A stretch of 64,000 bases of DNA from assembly GCF_000758525.1 (NCBI RefSeq), contig NZ_CP009241.1:7607501-7671500 (forward strand), given 5' to 3'. Every line of letters starts with the position of its first letter. Within the stretch, counting starts at the first letter, position 1. The translations under genes were made by a program, and so were the position numbers. Shown here one piece after another: positions 17,308-25,107 of the stretch. The notes below the pieces were generated by a model. The model did not search any database, was not told the origin of the DNA, and saw nothing but the letters and a program-made list of their open reading frames with translations. Source of the DNA: Paenibacillus sp. FSL H7-0357 (GTDB lineage Bacteria > Bacillota > Bacilli > Paenibacillales > Paenibacillaceae).

Positions 17308-17316
17308 TCCAAGCAC

Positions 17317-17510
17317 CTGCCCTTCTCAAATCGTTATTTTAAGTTTAACACTCCAATATAAACGGACAATAACTGCAAATATGATCATTTCAGTGGGCAT
17401 CTTGTTTACTCAAACCTGCACTTCCCATCAGCACGACAATCCAATTCCGCTCGATCAAATGAAAAAGCACTCTTCCAGTTCCACCCAATGCTGGCCACAT
17501 CGTCATTTAA
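17317..17510. other. Intergenic region, no gene recognised
   Basis: No supported gene was found here. A minus-strand frame near 17420-17510 is open for about 30 codons but resembles nothing I can name. Confidence 0.3.
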
Positions 17511-17610
17511 ACGCAAAAAAGCCTGCTCCAAAAGATCGTGGAGCAGATTAATGTGAAGAAAGGCCAGAAAATCGAAGGCATCGAATTAGAGTTCAATTCG
17601 ATGGTAAGTC
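17511..17610 (+). pseudogene. Possible C-terminal fragment of a serine recombinase
   Basis: A plus-strand frame of about 34 codons reads LLQKIVEQINVKKGQKIEGIELEFN. This resembles the last beta-strand of resolvase/large serine recombinases, which commonly end with a pattern like L-x-x-I-V-x-x-I-x-V-x-x-x-x-x-I-x-I-x-F-x-F. No catalytic domain, start or binding site is present. The match is short and the call is tentative, but it would fit an old mobile element in this stretch. Confidence 0.35.
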
Positions 17611-17689
17611 AATACGTATTTTTTAGGATATGCCCCTTCCACTGACATCGCGGAAGGTTTTTTTTACTTTCTATCGGCGAAAAATGCGA

Positions 17690-17776
17690 AAGGAGCTTGC
17701 CGTGCAAGCTCCTTCGTACTAAGGCTTAAGTTTAAAGTTACTGTAACTTTATGAGAAACTTCACCTGTGAAATTTC
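17690..17776. promoter_or_regulatory. Hairpin and two adjacent palindromes
   Basis: A perfect 11-bp stem (AAGGAGCTTGC with CGT loop, 17690-17714) could end the SRPBCC transcript. It is followed by AAAGTTAC-T-GTAACTTT at 17734-17750 and GAAACTTCAC/GTGAAATTTC at 17755-17776. A TATAAT sits nearby at about 17793 on the plus strand. The two palindromes look like operators but face no intact plus-strand gene, so they may be left from a deleted one. Confidence 0.45.
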
Positions 17777-17838
17777 TACTATACAAAATTGGTTATAATG
17801 AAACCCGAGGGATATTCGGTAGTTTTGTGCTTTTTTAA

Positions 17839-18234
17839 CTACTTTGATTCTGTTTCAAGGGTTTGTTTAATGACTGCCGAAACGCGAACTACCTGGGTTT
17901 GAATCGCTTCAGTCAGCTCCGCAGGCAGAAAGTCGGTGATCCATACAAATTGACTGCCGCCCTGGCTATCAGGGAGTATCTGAAACGAAGCATTGTGATG
18001 AAGAAGCGGCATGCGCCCTTCCTTCACCGCGAACACCAGACGGCGCTCTTCTTCATCTATGGAAACAATCCATTCTTTCACTGAGCTGCCATCAGCCAGA
18101 ATCAGTGTGCGTTCATTTCCGTCGATAAGCGTATTCGCTGTAAAGCCCGGGAATGTCTGCCCGGCTTTTCTTGCGGTATGAACCGCTGTTACGATAGGAG
18201 TAATAGGAAAGACAGTGGTTTTGGTTTCATGCAA
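17839..18234 (-). CDS. SRPBCC/polyketide-cyclase-like protein, N-terminus probably altered
   Basis: This is a 131-residue protein. From residue 33 it matches the SRPBCC ligand-binding family (LIDGNERTLILADGSSVKEWIVSIDEEERRLVFAV, then FQILPDSQGGSQFVWITDFLPAEL). Usual members run to about 150 residues and begin with a conserved strand and helix (V-W-x-x-I-x-D-F). Here the first 30 residues (TTVFPITPIVTAVHTARKAGQTFPGF) do not fit, so the 5' part was probably replaced. The ligand is unknown. It lies 27 bases downstream of the condensation-like gene on the same strand. Confidence 0.55.
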   Translation of the reverse strand: MHETKTTVFPITPIVTAVHTARKAGQTFPGFTANTLIDGNERTLILADGSSVKEWIVSIDEEERRLVFAVKEGRMPLLHHNASFQILPDSQGGSQFVWITDFLPAELTEAIQTQVVRVSAVIKQTLETESK

Positions 18235-18261
18235 TTTTCCTTTCTGCCGATTCGTTCAGCA

Positions 18262-19476
18262 TTATAATTCGGATAATAAAGCGGACTTCATTTGATTCAA
18301 TAATTGCATTCCGGTAATTCTTTGCTTTTCCGTACCGCACATATTTACAGCAAGTGTGCAGACGTTCTTGTAAGTGCTTATGGACACCTGAAAAGAGGGG
18401 GCTTGCCTGTATGTACCGCATAGATAGCATTCTTTGATAGTAATTCCTTGAAAAAATATGTTTTCATTAATCGCCCCCATATTGGTGTAAGAGATCGGCT
18501 CCACCGAATAGAATGCTCTCGTGATATGCCGTAATAATTTAATTGGCAGTATTGTATGTAATATGTGCAGAAACAAAATGGAATGAAAGCAGTCATAGTG
18601 CGATTTCTGCCGTTCCATTTCCTGATGTACCGCTAATATGGTTTCTTTTAATTCTTCGTCTTTCGCAAGAGAAATGCGGCACAAATATTTACCTGTCATA
18701 TTGGCAATTGTCAGTTTGCCGTTTAGTGTACTGAATTTCCGCAAATTGGCTGGACAGGTTAATATCATTTCGTCCTGTGCAGTAAAGGATTTCAAAGCAT
18801 AGGCATAAGAACCCATAAAAACATCATTCAAAGTAACATGCAGGTTCTTTGCTTTTTCCTGAACCATTTTAAGCTGTTCTTCGGATAATGTGACTTTTAG
18901 GGAATGAAGAAGCGTTTGACCTTTCTCCACTGGCAGAATTGCCGGGATATTCCCTTTATGAACGTGTTTACTAATGTGCGGTAATCTTTGAATAGCAGTA
19001 TGAAAAAGCAACGGAACCACACTTCGGAAGTTTACTTCACTGAATGCCTTTAAATTTTGCTCATTATAGAATTTACACAGCAGGGCAAGGTATTGCTGAA
19101 ATCCGGCTCCATCGGTCAGAATATGGCTAATAGCTATTTGCAGATGATCGCCAGCACCTTGATGATAAACATTAATTTTCAATTGTGGGCCTATGTGCAA
19201 ATCCCAAATCAAATCCTCATAACAATTCTTTTCTGAAATGATTTTGACCACCGAATTACTACCATACTTTTCCAGAATCCATGCATTTTTTGTTTCGTTA
19301 TACCCGCATAGAATTTGTGGGATAACCTCTGTTGTACGGCTTACCGCCTGTTTCAATCGGTTAACATCAATCGTGGTATCAAGTTCCATATAGCAATATA
19401 CAAGGGGAATGTGATTTTCTATATATGCTGTTTGTATCAAGTCAAGAGCCGTTCCCTTATAAATTTTCTTCTTCAT
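18262..19476 (-). CDS. Condensation-domain-like acyltransferase
   Basis: This 404-residue protein resembles stand-alone condensation/alcohol-acetyltransferase proteins of the HxxxDG acyltransferase superfamily. It has the active-site motif SHILTDGAGFQQYL at about residue 120 and a late AMTGKYLCRISLA-like segment. Such enzymes join an acyl group to an amine or alcohol, as in non-ribosomal peptide synthesis or PapA-type lipid assembly. No carrier protein or synthetase lies nearby. The ATG at 19476 follows AAAGG and overlaps the end of the TVP38 remnant. The group DUF4097-TVP38-condensation-SRPBCC is on one strand behind a TetR-type operator, so the genes may once have made or transported a lipid-like product. 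Confidence 0.75.
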   Translation of the reverse strand: MKKKIYKGTALDLIQTAYIENHIPLVYCYMELDTTIDVNRLKQAVSRTTEVIPQILCGYNETKNAWILEKYGSNSVVKIISEKNCYEDLIWDLHIGPQLKINVYHQGAGDHLQIAISHILTDGAGFQQYLALLCKFYNEQNLKAFSEVNFRSVVPLLFHTAIQRLPHISKHVHKGNIPAILPVEKGQTLLHSLKVTLSEEQLKMVQEKAKNLHVTLNDVFMGSYAYALKSFTAQDEMILTCPANLRKFSTLNGKLTIANMTGKYLCRISLAKDEELKETILAVHQEMERQKSHYDCFHSILFLHILHTILPIKLLRHITRAFYSVEPISYTNMGAINENIFFQGITIKECYLCGTYRQAPSFQVSISTYKNVCTLAVNMCGTEKQRITGMQLLNQMKSALLSEL

Positions 19477-19996
19477 GTTCTGCACCTTTCATTCTTCGGC
19501 CAATTTTCTTGTAAAAGTCAATCATTCTTTCCTGATGTTTTATCCCCACAACACCCAAAACGGCGGTTAAAGCAAAAATCAGAGCGGCGATTTCCCATTC
19601 CCCCTGCCGTATGGTAGACCCGATAAAAGTCGAGGATATGACGGAGGGAATGCGTGCAAAGGTTGCAAGAACCAGAAACTGGGTTATCTTCATTGGGCTG
19701 GTTCCAACAACATAGGTCAGCATATCTTTTGGGGTTCCCGGAATTAAAAACAGGATAAAAACAATGGTTTCCAGCTTCTTAGCGTCTTTCAGAAAAGCAA
19801 ATTCATCAAGTTTACTTTTTTTGAATAGCTTTGCCATAAGGGGCGCACCAAACCTTTTGGAAAGCATAAAAACGCCAAAGGAAGCAATCATGCAACCAAC
19901 CAGACAAAGGAATAGACCGCCAAACCCTCCATACAGCACTCCCGCCAAAATTTCAACGGGTTCTCCTGGTATAAATGCAATCACTATCTGGATTAT
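19457..19996 (-). pseudogene. TVP38/TMEM64-family membrane protein, 5' truncated
   Basis: The frame begins IIQIVIAFIPGEPVEILAGVLYGG, the conserved core of TVP38/DedA-like proteins. It continues with the second family motif FLIPGTPKDMLTYVVG and several membrane helices to a basic tail. Intact proteins have about 40-50 more N-terminal residues with two helices. Here an in-frame TAG sits directly before IIQ, and the only start would be a GTG at 19984 without a ribosome binding site. It is probably non-functional or makes a shortened protein. It overlaps the next gene start by 20 bases. Confidence 0.8.
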
Positions 19997-20023
19997 CTAG
20001 GTTTATCGTCCTTTTTCATATCG

Positions 20024-20932
20024 TCACCTTACCGCTTTAATATCTCCATTCCGGGTTTCCAGTTCTACGGTTATATCAGGAGAGGTGCCGACAGTCCCGG
20101 CCGCAGTGTTATTCGTAATTGCAAGCTGGTCTGCAAAAGAGGTATCAATAGAGCCTTCTTTGGTTGTAGCTGAAAATTTAAAATTAAGTCCACTTGGAAG
20201 CGTTACCGTAAGCGTTCCGTTTTTGGAGTATGCGGAAATATCGCTTGTCACATCGGCAAAGGAAATATCTATGGAACCCTCCCCGGAAGCGTTAAAAGAA
20301 CCGGAACCGCTAAGGCCAGAAGCCATCAATTTCCCGCCTTTTGATTGATAGCTGATTGTTCCGTTTATCTGATTCATGGAGGTTGTGGCATTGGTAGTCT
20401 GTATGTTTGTTTCATCTGCATCAATATTTTCAAAACTCAAACTGCCGTTTGTACTGGTAGCCTTTACTGTTGATGTCTTAGTATTTGATACTTCTATTAC
20501 GCCGCTGGTCGTATCAACACTGAAATCACCTGATAAATTCAGCGCAATTTCCGAATTAATTGTTCCGCTCGTAGAGTGCAGGGATAAACTGTCCATATAG
20601 TCCTGCGGAATATAAATTTCAATGTACGATTCAAAGCTGGAACGTCTTGGCCTCTCACCCTCGGTAATCAGCAGTTCGCCATTCTGCGTGGAGGTTCTGG
20701 CATAGTAGCTTTTTTTGTTCTCGTTCATGTACTCTTTTACAATTACCTTGTCATTATCACTTTCCAAAACATGAATATCATCTGCATCATAATCAAGCCG
20801 AAGGCTCTCAAAATCTCCCGTATCAAATGTAAGAGTATTGACAAGCGCAGTAGCCTTTTGTCCTCCGCACCCTGATAAAATCCCCATGAGTAAAAAAACA
20901 ACACAGGTGAATGAAATAAAATTGCGTGTCAT
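20024..20932 (-). CDS. DUF4097-family lipoprotein
   Basis: This 302-residue lipoprotein has a lipobox at LMGILSGC (cysteine at about residue 22) and a long beta-helix-like region of the DUF4097 putative adhesin family. Repeats include SLSLHSTSGTINSEIALNLSG, FSVDTTSGVIEVSN and LSFENIDADETNIQTTNATTSM. The domain is often found beside envelope-stress regulators; its role is not defined. The ATG at 20932 lies ten bases after AAAGGAG. A TGAACC-type palindrome precedes it and is shared with the upstream tetR gene. A second DUF4097 lipoprotein is encoded at 27005 in the core region. Confidence 0.85.
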   Translation of the reverse strand: MTRNFISFTCVVFLLMGILSGCGGQKATALVNTLTFDTGDFESLRLDYDADDIHVLESDNDKVIVKEYMNENKKSYYARTSTQNGELLITEGERPRRSSFESYIEIYIPQDYMDSLSLHSTSGTINSEIALNLSGDFSVDTTSGVIEVSNTKTSTVKATSTNGSLSFENIDADETNIQTTNATTSMNQINGTISYQSKGGKLMASGLSGSGSFNASGEGSIDISFADVTSDISAYSKNGTLTVTLPSGLNFKFSATTKEGSIDTSFADQLAITNNTAAGTVGTSPDITVELETRNGDIKAVR

Positions 20933-20956
20933 AAAAATTATTCTCCTTTCAATAAT

Positions 20957-20967
20957 TGAACCATTCA
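20957..20967. promoter_or_regulatory. TetR-type operator (TGAACCATTCA)
   Basis: This element of TGAAC-N-GTTCA form with one mismatch lies just before the DUF4097 gene. It shares 16 of 17 bases, including the following TTTAAT, with the element in front of the neighbouring tetR gene at 21695. Confidence 0.6.
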
Positions 20968-21013
20968 TTTAATAAAATCGTATTTTTTTACGGAGCGCTT
21001 GCCCCGTAAAATT

Positions 21014-21676
21014 TTACTGCTTGTATGCGTGAAGCAGGTTATCCATACATATGTTTTTGGCTGTTTCAACTGTAATATTCTTTTGCGTCTCGAAAGCGTC
21101 ATTTGTAATGTGCATTCCCCACCATGATAGGGTTTCGATGATTAAGCGTGTGACATATTGCGGAAACTCTACCTGACGGAACGTTCCGTTCTGCATGTAT
21201 TGCGTGATATAAGATAGAACCTGATGATAAAATTTCTGGCGGTACTCTTTATAATAACCCGTCAACTTTCCTAAGTCGTCTGGATTTTTTTCAATGAGTA
21301 AGCAACCGATTCCGTACTTTGAAATAACGTCAAATGCGTCGGACAACATTATTTCCAAAGGATAATTTGTAATATCATCAAGATGAGCAGAAAAAGCTTT
21401 TGTATTTTGTTCAAATGCTTCCATGATCTCGTTATCTAAAGAATCAAATAGTTCGGATCGAATTGGCAATTCAAATTCCTGTGTAACAAACGCTGGTTCT
21501 ATTGTTCCTTTCAGAAGAAAACTCAATATATCTCTTTTCCCTGTAAAGTAGACATAAAGCATACCAGTTGACAAACCAATTTCTTTTGCGATGTCTTTCA
21601 TTTGTGTCCGTGCATAACCTTTGTTGATAAATAATTGACTAGCCGCGTCAAATATCAAATTCATTCTATTTTCCAT
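21014..21676 (-). CDS. TetR-family regulator
   Basis: This 220-residue regulator has an N-terminal TetR helix-turn-helix: IFDAASQLFINKGYARTQMKDIAKEIGLSTGMLYVYFTGKRDILSFLLKG, about residues 8-57. Unusually for the family the C-terminal domain carries hydrophobic and aromatic patches without a recognisable ligand motif. The ATG at 21676 follows GAGGGG. The same short palindrome lies before its own gene and before the DUF4097 lipoprotein gene, so it probably represses itself and the following group. Confidence 0.9.
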   Translation of the reverse strand: MENRMNLIFDAASQLFINKGYARTQMKDIAKEIGLSTGMLYVYFTGKRDILSFLLKGTIEPAFVTQEFELPIRSELFDSLDNEIMEAFEQNTKAFSAHLDDITNYPLEIMLSDAFDVISKYGIGCLLIEKNPDDLGKLTGYYKEYRQKFYHQVLSYITQYMQNGTFRQVEFPQYVTRLIIETLSWWGMHITNDAFETQKNITVETAKNICMDNLLHAYKQ

Positions 21677-21694
21677 TGCGCTCACCCCTCTTAC

Positions 21695-21705
21695 TGAACC
21701 GTTCA
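21695..21705. promoter_or_regulatory. TetR-type operator (TGAACCGTTCA, perfect palindrome)
   Basis: This perfect 11-base palindrome lies immediately before tetR, with a near-copy before the downstream DUF4097 gene. Autoregulation is the likely role. Confidence 0.65.
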
Positions 21706-21765
21706 TTTAATTATTATTGTATTACTTTTTTCCTCATTAATCAACCGATTTTCAGTACGAAATAA

Positions 21766-22323
21766 GGCGCGGCTACCTATCCGGAGGATGTACTCAGCTT
21801 CACCGCGATCGAGATGGGCCTACCTGGATTCGGCTTAGAAATGCTGGCCGATGTCACACATGGTGGTACCTGGTACATCGGCGTTCTTGCTGCTCCGAAC
21901 ATCCCCGAGATGCTGCTCTCCGGACGCGAACGTGAGTTCCTTGGACAATTCGTATTCCCAACCATGAGCGCGACACCAAGGGCAATCACCGAAGCCGACA
22001 TCGACGAGTTCGTACGCACCTACTCCCGTCCCAACGGTTGGCGCGGAGCGATTGGCCTCTACCAGTCTATGCTTCAGGAGGGCGAAGACATTGCAGCTCT
22101 CGCCTCCGCCCACAAATTGAGTGTGCCCGTGCTAGCAATCGGAGCCGGTGGAGGTGAGTTTACCTTTGCAACAATGAGCCAGGTAGCGTCGGGCGAAGTC
22201 CGGTCGGTTTCTCTTGATGGCGTCGGCCACTATGCAGCACTGGAGGCACCTGAGAAGGTGGCAGTTGCTCTTCTCGAATTCTTTGATAGCATGGATACTG
22301 CATCACTCGAATCAGAGAAATAA
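21766..22323 (+). pseudogene. C-terminal part of an alpha/beta hydrolase
   Basis: The frame after a TAA at 21763 reads YPEDVLSFTAIEMGLPGFGLEMLADV. It continues with MSATPRAITEADIDEFVRTYSRPNGWRGAIGLY and ends with DGVGHYAALEAPEKVA. This is the cap and C-terminal half of an epoxide-hydrolase-like alpha/beta hydrolase, including the catalytic histidine (VGHYAALE). The N-terminal half with the nucleophile aspartate is missing and there is no start signal. GC content is much higher than in the tetR gene next to it, so this is foreign or older sequence cut by the tetR-side insertion. Confidence 0.85.
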
Positions 22324-22460
22324 TTGTACTCCTGAATTGGTTTCGTCAAGCAAAATCATCTGAAAAAATCGTGCATCCCCCCATCATTGTCAGGGATATT
22401 TTTCATCGTTCCTTCATGAGTGCATGCTTAAATCCCTTATATATTTATAAAGCAAATAAT

Positions 22461-22552
22461 CCCGCAGAAGCCCGTTTACGCATCATTCCGACCGGAGTGT
22501 GACCTACCCTGCTCCTAACGTCGTCATGCTGCAAATACAGGCTCCTGCGAGC
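22461..22552. repeat. Long imperfect inverted repeat downstream of rlmH
   Basis: Arms of about 37-41 bases (22461-22497 and 22512-22552) are related as imperfect inverted copies sharing CGCAGxAGCC, GCAxCAT and CGAC blocks. A copy of one arm is found at 15827-15869. It looks like an extragenic palindrome; it could act as a terminator for rlmH. Confidence 0.65.
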
Positions 22553-22569
22553 TTTTCTTCAAAAAACTT

Positions 22570-22599
22570 GCCGTTACTTGTGGTACGGTTCCCCCCGAT
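22570..22599 (-). other. rlmH 3' end, parental site A of the rlmH-like repeats
   Basis: The last codons of rlmH (R-G-E-P-Y-H-K-stop) plus CGGC match site B at 26 of 30 bases and site C more weakly. In staphylococci the equivalent rlmH (orfX) bases are where SCC elements insert. The attachment role here is inferred. Confidence 0.65.
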
Positions 22600-23053
22600 T
22601 TATCTTCACCGCCCGATACACCTGCTCTACCAGCACCAGCCGCATGAGCTGATGGGGCAGCGTCATGCGGCCGAAGCTCATGCGCTGCTGGGCGCGGCGC
22701 AGGACCTCATCGGAGAGCCCGTGGCTGCCTCCGATGACGAAGGCGACATGGCTCGTCCCGTAGGTGCCGAGCCGGTCGATCTCTGCGGCAAGCTCCTCGG
22801 AGCTCCAGAGCTTGCCGTCGATCGCGAGCGCAATAACATGCGCCTCGCTCTTGATGTGCGCGAGGATGCGTTCGCCTTCGCGTGCCTTAACCTGGACAAC
22901 CTCTGCGGCGCTTAGGTTGTCGGGCGCTTTCTCATCGGCTACTTCGATGAGCTGGAGCTTGAGGTACGGCGTCAGCCGCTTGGCATACTCCGCGATGCCG
23001 TCGGTCAGATATTTCTCCTTCAATTTGCCCACACCGATAATTTGAATTAACAT
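22574..23053 (-). CDS. rlmH: 23S rRNA (pseudouridine-1915-N3)-methyltransferase RlmH
   Basis: At 159 residues this is exactly the family length. It starts [19 protein letters not shown] and ends [12 protein letters not shown], both family hallmarks. The knot-forming SAM-binding region shows VIALAIDGK and [13 protein letters not shown]. The enzyme methylates pseudouridine 1915 of 23S rRNA in assembled ribosomes. The ATG at 23053 follows GGAGG by five bases. In Bacillus it lies next to htrA and the wal operon; here about 22 kb separate them, so the region between has been rearranged. Its 3' end borders the accessory region. Confidence 0.97.
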   Translation of the reverse strand: MLIQIIGVGKLKEKYLTDGIAEYAKRLTPYLKLQLIEVADEKAPDNLSAAEVVQVKAREGERILAHIKSEAHVIALAIDGKLWSSEELAAEIDRLGTYGTSHVAFVIGGSHGLSDEVLRRAQQRMSFGRMTLPHQLMRLVLVEQVYRAVKINRGEPYHK

Positions 23054-23146
23054 AATATCCTCCATATGCCGGCCTCCGGGCCGGCTGCTGTATTCTTCGT
23101 TGTATGATTAGCAAGGCATCCGCCAGCTATCAGTCTTAAATCAATT

Positions 23147-24940
23147 CTATGCCCGAGGCTGCACCAGCTGCTCTTTCCTGCTCTTCTCTACGGCCTCGTC
23201 GCGGTCGCCCACCTGAAGCTTCAAATAAATCGCCGAAATATAGTTTCGGACGGTTCCCTCTGACAGATGCAGCTTTTGGGCAATCTGCTTATTGCGCAGC
23301 CCTTCCGTTAATTCTTGCAGAACCTCCAGCTCCCGCTCGGTCAGGTCATACGGATTAAGTGAAGTATCCAACTGCTGATCCTGGAACAGCTGCTGGGCCA
23401 CCTCCTGCGAGATCATCGTACCGCCTCCGTAGACCAGGCGGATCGTCGCCGCCAATTCCTTCGGATGGAGTGCCTTTAGCAGATAGCCCTCAGCGCCAAG
23501 CCGCAGTGCTTCCGCCGCATAGGTAATCTCCTCGAAGGTTGTAATGATAATGACCCGGATCTCCGGCCACTTCTCCTTAAGCTGCCGGGTAGCCTCCAGG
23601 CCGTCCATTTCCGGCATGTGAATATCCATCAGGACAATATCCGGCTGCTCGGCGGCGCATTGCTCCAGTGCCTGCTTGCCACTCGCGGCAGTACGGATCC
23701 GGAAATCCTTCTCCTCTCCAAGCAGCAGCCTCAGACTCTCGCGGACCAGCGGCTGATCGTCAGCCAGCAGGATATCAATCCGCCGCTCCCCTTCCTGCGT
23801 CTGATTCGGGATCATACAGGTTACCAGCGTGCCGTCATTTTCCTGGGAATCAATATATAGCTTGCCCTGCAATGCCGCTAGACGCTCCTTCATACCGGTG
23901 AGGCCGAAGCCGTAGCGCAGCTGAGCAGTTCCCTTGCCGTTATCCTGAATCTGCAGCATGAGCTGGGCCGGATCATATTGCAGGACCACCCGGATGGCAC
24001 TCGCCTGCCCATGCCTGCTGGCATTGGTCAGTGCCTCCTGCAGCGAACGGCATAACGTATGTTTGGCCTGCTTAATCACCGCATAAGGCTCGCCCATCGT
24101 GCGGAACGACAATGCGACCCCCGTATTGGATTCGAACTGCCCGGCAATCTGCATCAAAGCCCGGTCCAACGTCACCGGCTCCTCCAGCGGGTCCATCTGA
24201 TGGACCTGCCGCCTCACATCTTCCAGCCCCTTGCGGGCTAGCTCCAGAACACTCTGAAGCTTATGCTCTCCTTCCTCCGTGGCTACATGCGGCCTCAGCG
24301 TTTCCAGGCCCAGAATCATCGAAGTATAGCTGTGTCCAATCGTATCATGCACTTCCCCGGCCATCCGGTAACGTTCCTCCAGCAGGGTCATGCGTTCAAT
24401 CTGAGAGGAATACTGCTCCAGAATGGTATATTGCTCGTTGACTAGCGTCAGCTTTTGCCGGATCGCGTTGATTGACTTCGCTCCCATCTGCAATCCATAT
24501 CCGGCTGCGTAGACGAACAACCCATCCGAGAGGCTCTTCCAGATCAGCGGGTGCGACAGTCCTTCCCCTATGGCGGGTCCGGCGCTTAAGCTGTACAGCA
24601 ATAAGGTGATTGGAAGCGTATATAAGTGCGCCTTGCCCCGGGTATGGAAGGCAAGCATCATTACAGCAGGCAGGAATAATCGCGTTAAGCCAAAATAGTA
24701 CGCCAGCGCGAACGCGATCCCGCCTGCGAATATAAATTCCAGAAGAATATACCGCGTCTTGAAATCCCGTCCAACCCATGAAGGAATTAAGCCGCCCAGC
24801 AATACCGCTGGCAGCACCAGCCAGAGCGGGAAATCCGGCTTATCCAGATACATCAATATAACGACCGCTATGCTCCATAACAGGCGTAAGAGCAGAACGG
24901 TTAGATCTTGCCACGCCCGCCGGGCTTTATTTTTTTGCAT
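23147..24940 (-). CDS. Single-chain sensor histidine kinase/response regulator (HisKA_3 plus NarL type)
   Basis: This 597-residue membrane protein fuses a whole two-component system. About residues 15-155 form several membrane helices. A HisKA_3 dimerisation box has the phosphorylated histidine at about 198 (GEVHDTIGHSYTSM), and an ATPase domain contains ALTNASRHG, DNGKG and GFGLTGMKER. A receiver domain (390-505) has D439 in VLMDIHMPEMDG, and a LuxR/NarL helix-turn-helix (about 530-590, LTERELEVLQELTEG) ends the chain. The DNA-binding domain is therefore membrane-tethered, which is unusual: DesK/LiaS-type kinases normally have a separate regulator. The ATG at 24940 follows GGAG. It is divergent from the ABC transporter at 25108, its probable target. 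Confidence 0.92.
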   Translation of the reverse strand: MQKNKARRAWQDLTVLLLRLLWSIAVVILMYLDKPDFPLWLVLPAVLLGGLIPSWVGRDFKTRYILLEFIFAGGIAFALAYYFGLTRLFLPAVMMLAFHTRGKAHLYTLPITLLLYSLSAGPAIGEGLSHPLIWKSLSDGLFVYAAGYGLQMGAKSINAIRQKLTLVNEQYTILEQYSSQIERMTLLEERYRMAGEVHDTIGHSYTSMILGLETLRPHVATEEGEHKLQSVLELARKGLEDVRRQVHQMDPLEEPVTLDRALMQIAGQFESNTGVALSFRTMGEPYAVIKQAKHTLCRSLQEALTNASRHGQASAIRVVLQYDPAQLMLQIQDNGKGTAQLRYGFGLTGMKERLAALQGKLYIDSQENDGTLVTCMIPNQTQEGERRIDILLADDQPLVRESLRLLLGEEKDFRIRTAASGKQALEQCAAEQPDIVLMDIHMPEMDGLEATRQLKEKWPEIRVIIITTFEEITYAAEALRLGAEGYLLKALHPKELAATIRLVYGGGTMISQEVAQQLFQDQQLDTSLNPYDLTERELEVLQELTEGLRNKQIAQKLHLSEGTVRNYISAIYLKLQVGDRDEAVEKSRKEQLVQPRA

Positions 24941-25107
24941 CAATCAGCATCTCCAATTCAGCTTGATCTGTTGTCACATCCAGCATATGACACGCAGTAA
25001 CTGTTCAATATGACAGTCCGCTTGGTAGGTTATGGGCAGCGGGATTCAGCTAAGCGATATGCAGAATTATATCCTACTACAATCATTTGGAAAAGGGAGG
25101 GGTAGCT

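Noticed and set aside
22574..23053. Broken rlmH caused by insertion
   Set aside because: The gene is full length (159 residues) with intact start and end, so any insertion preserved it.
24059..24779. Several 60 to 127-codon frames inside the kinase-regulator gene
   Set aside because: They are antisense or out-of-frame readings of a high-GC gene with no start signals.
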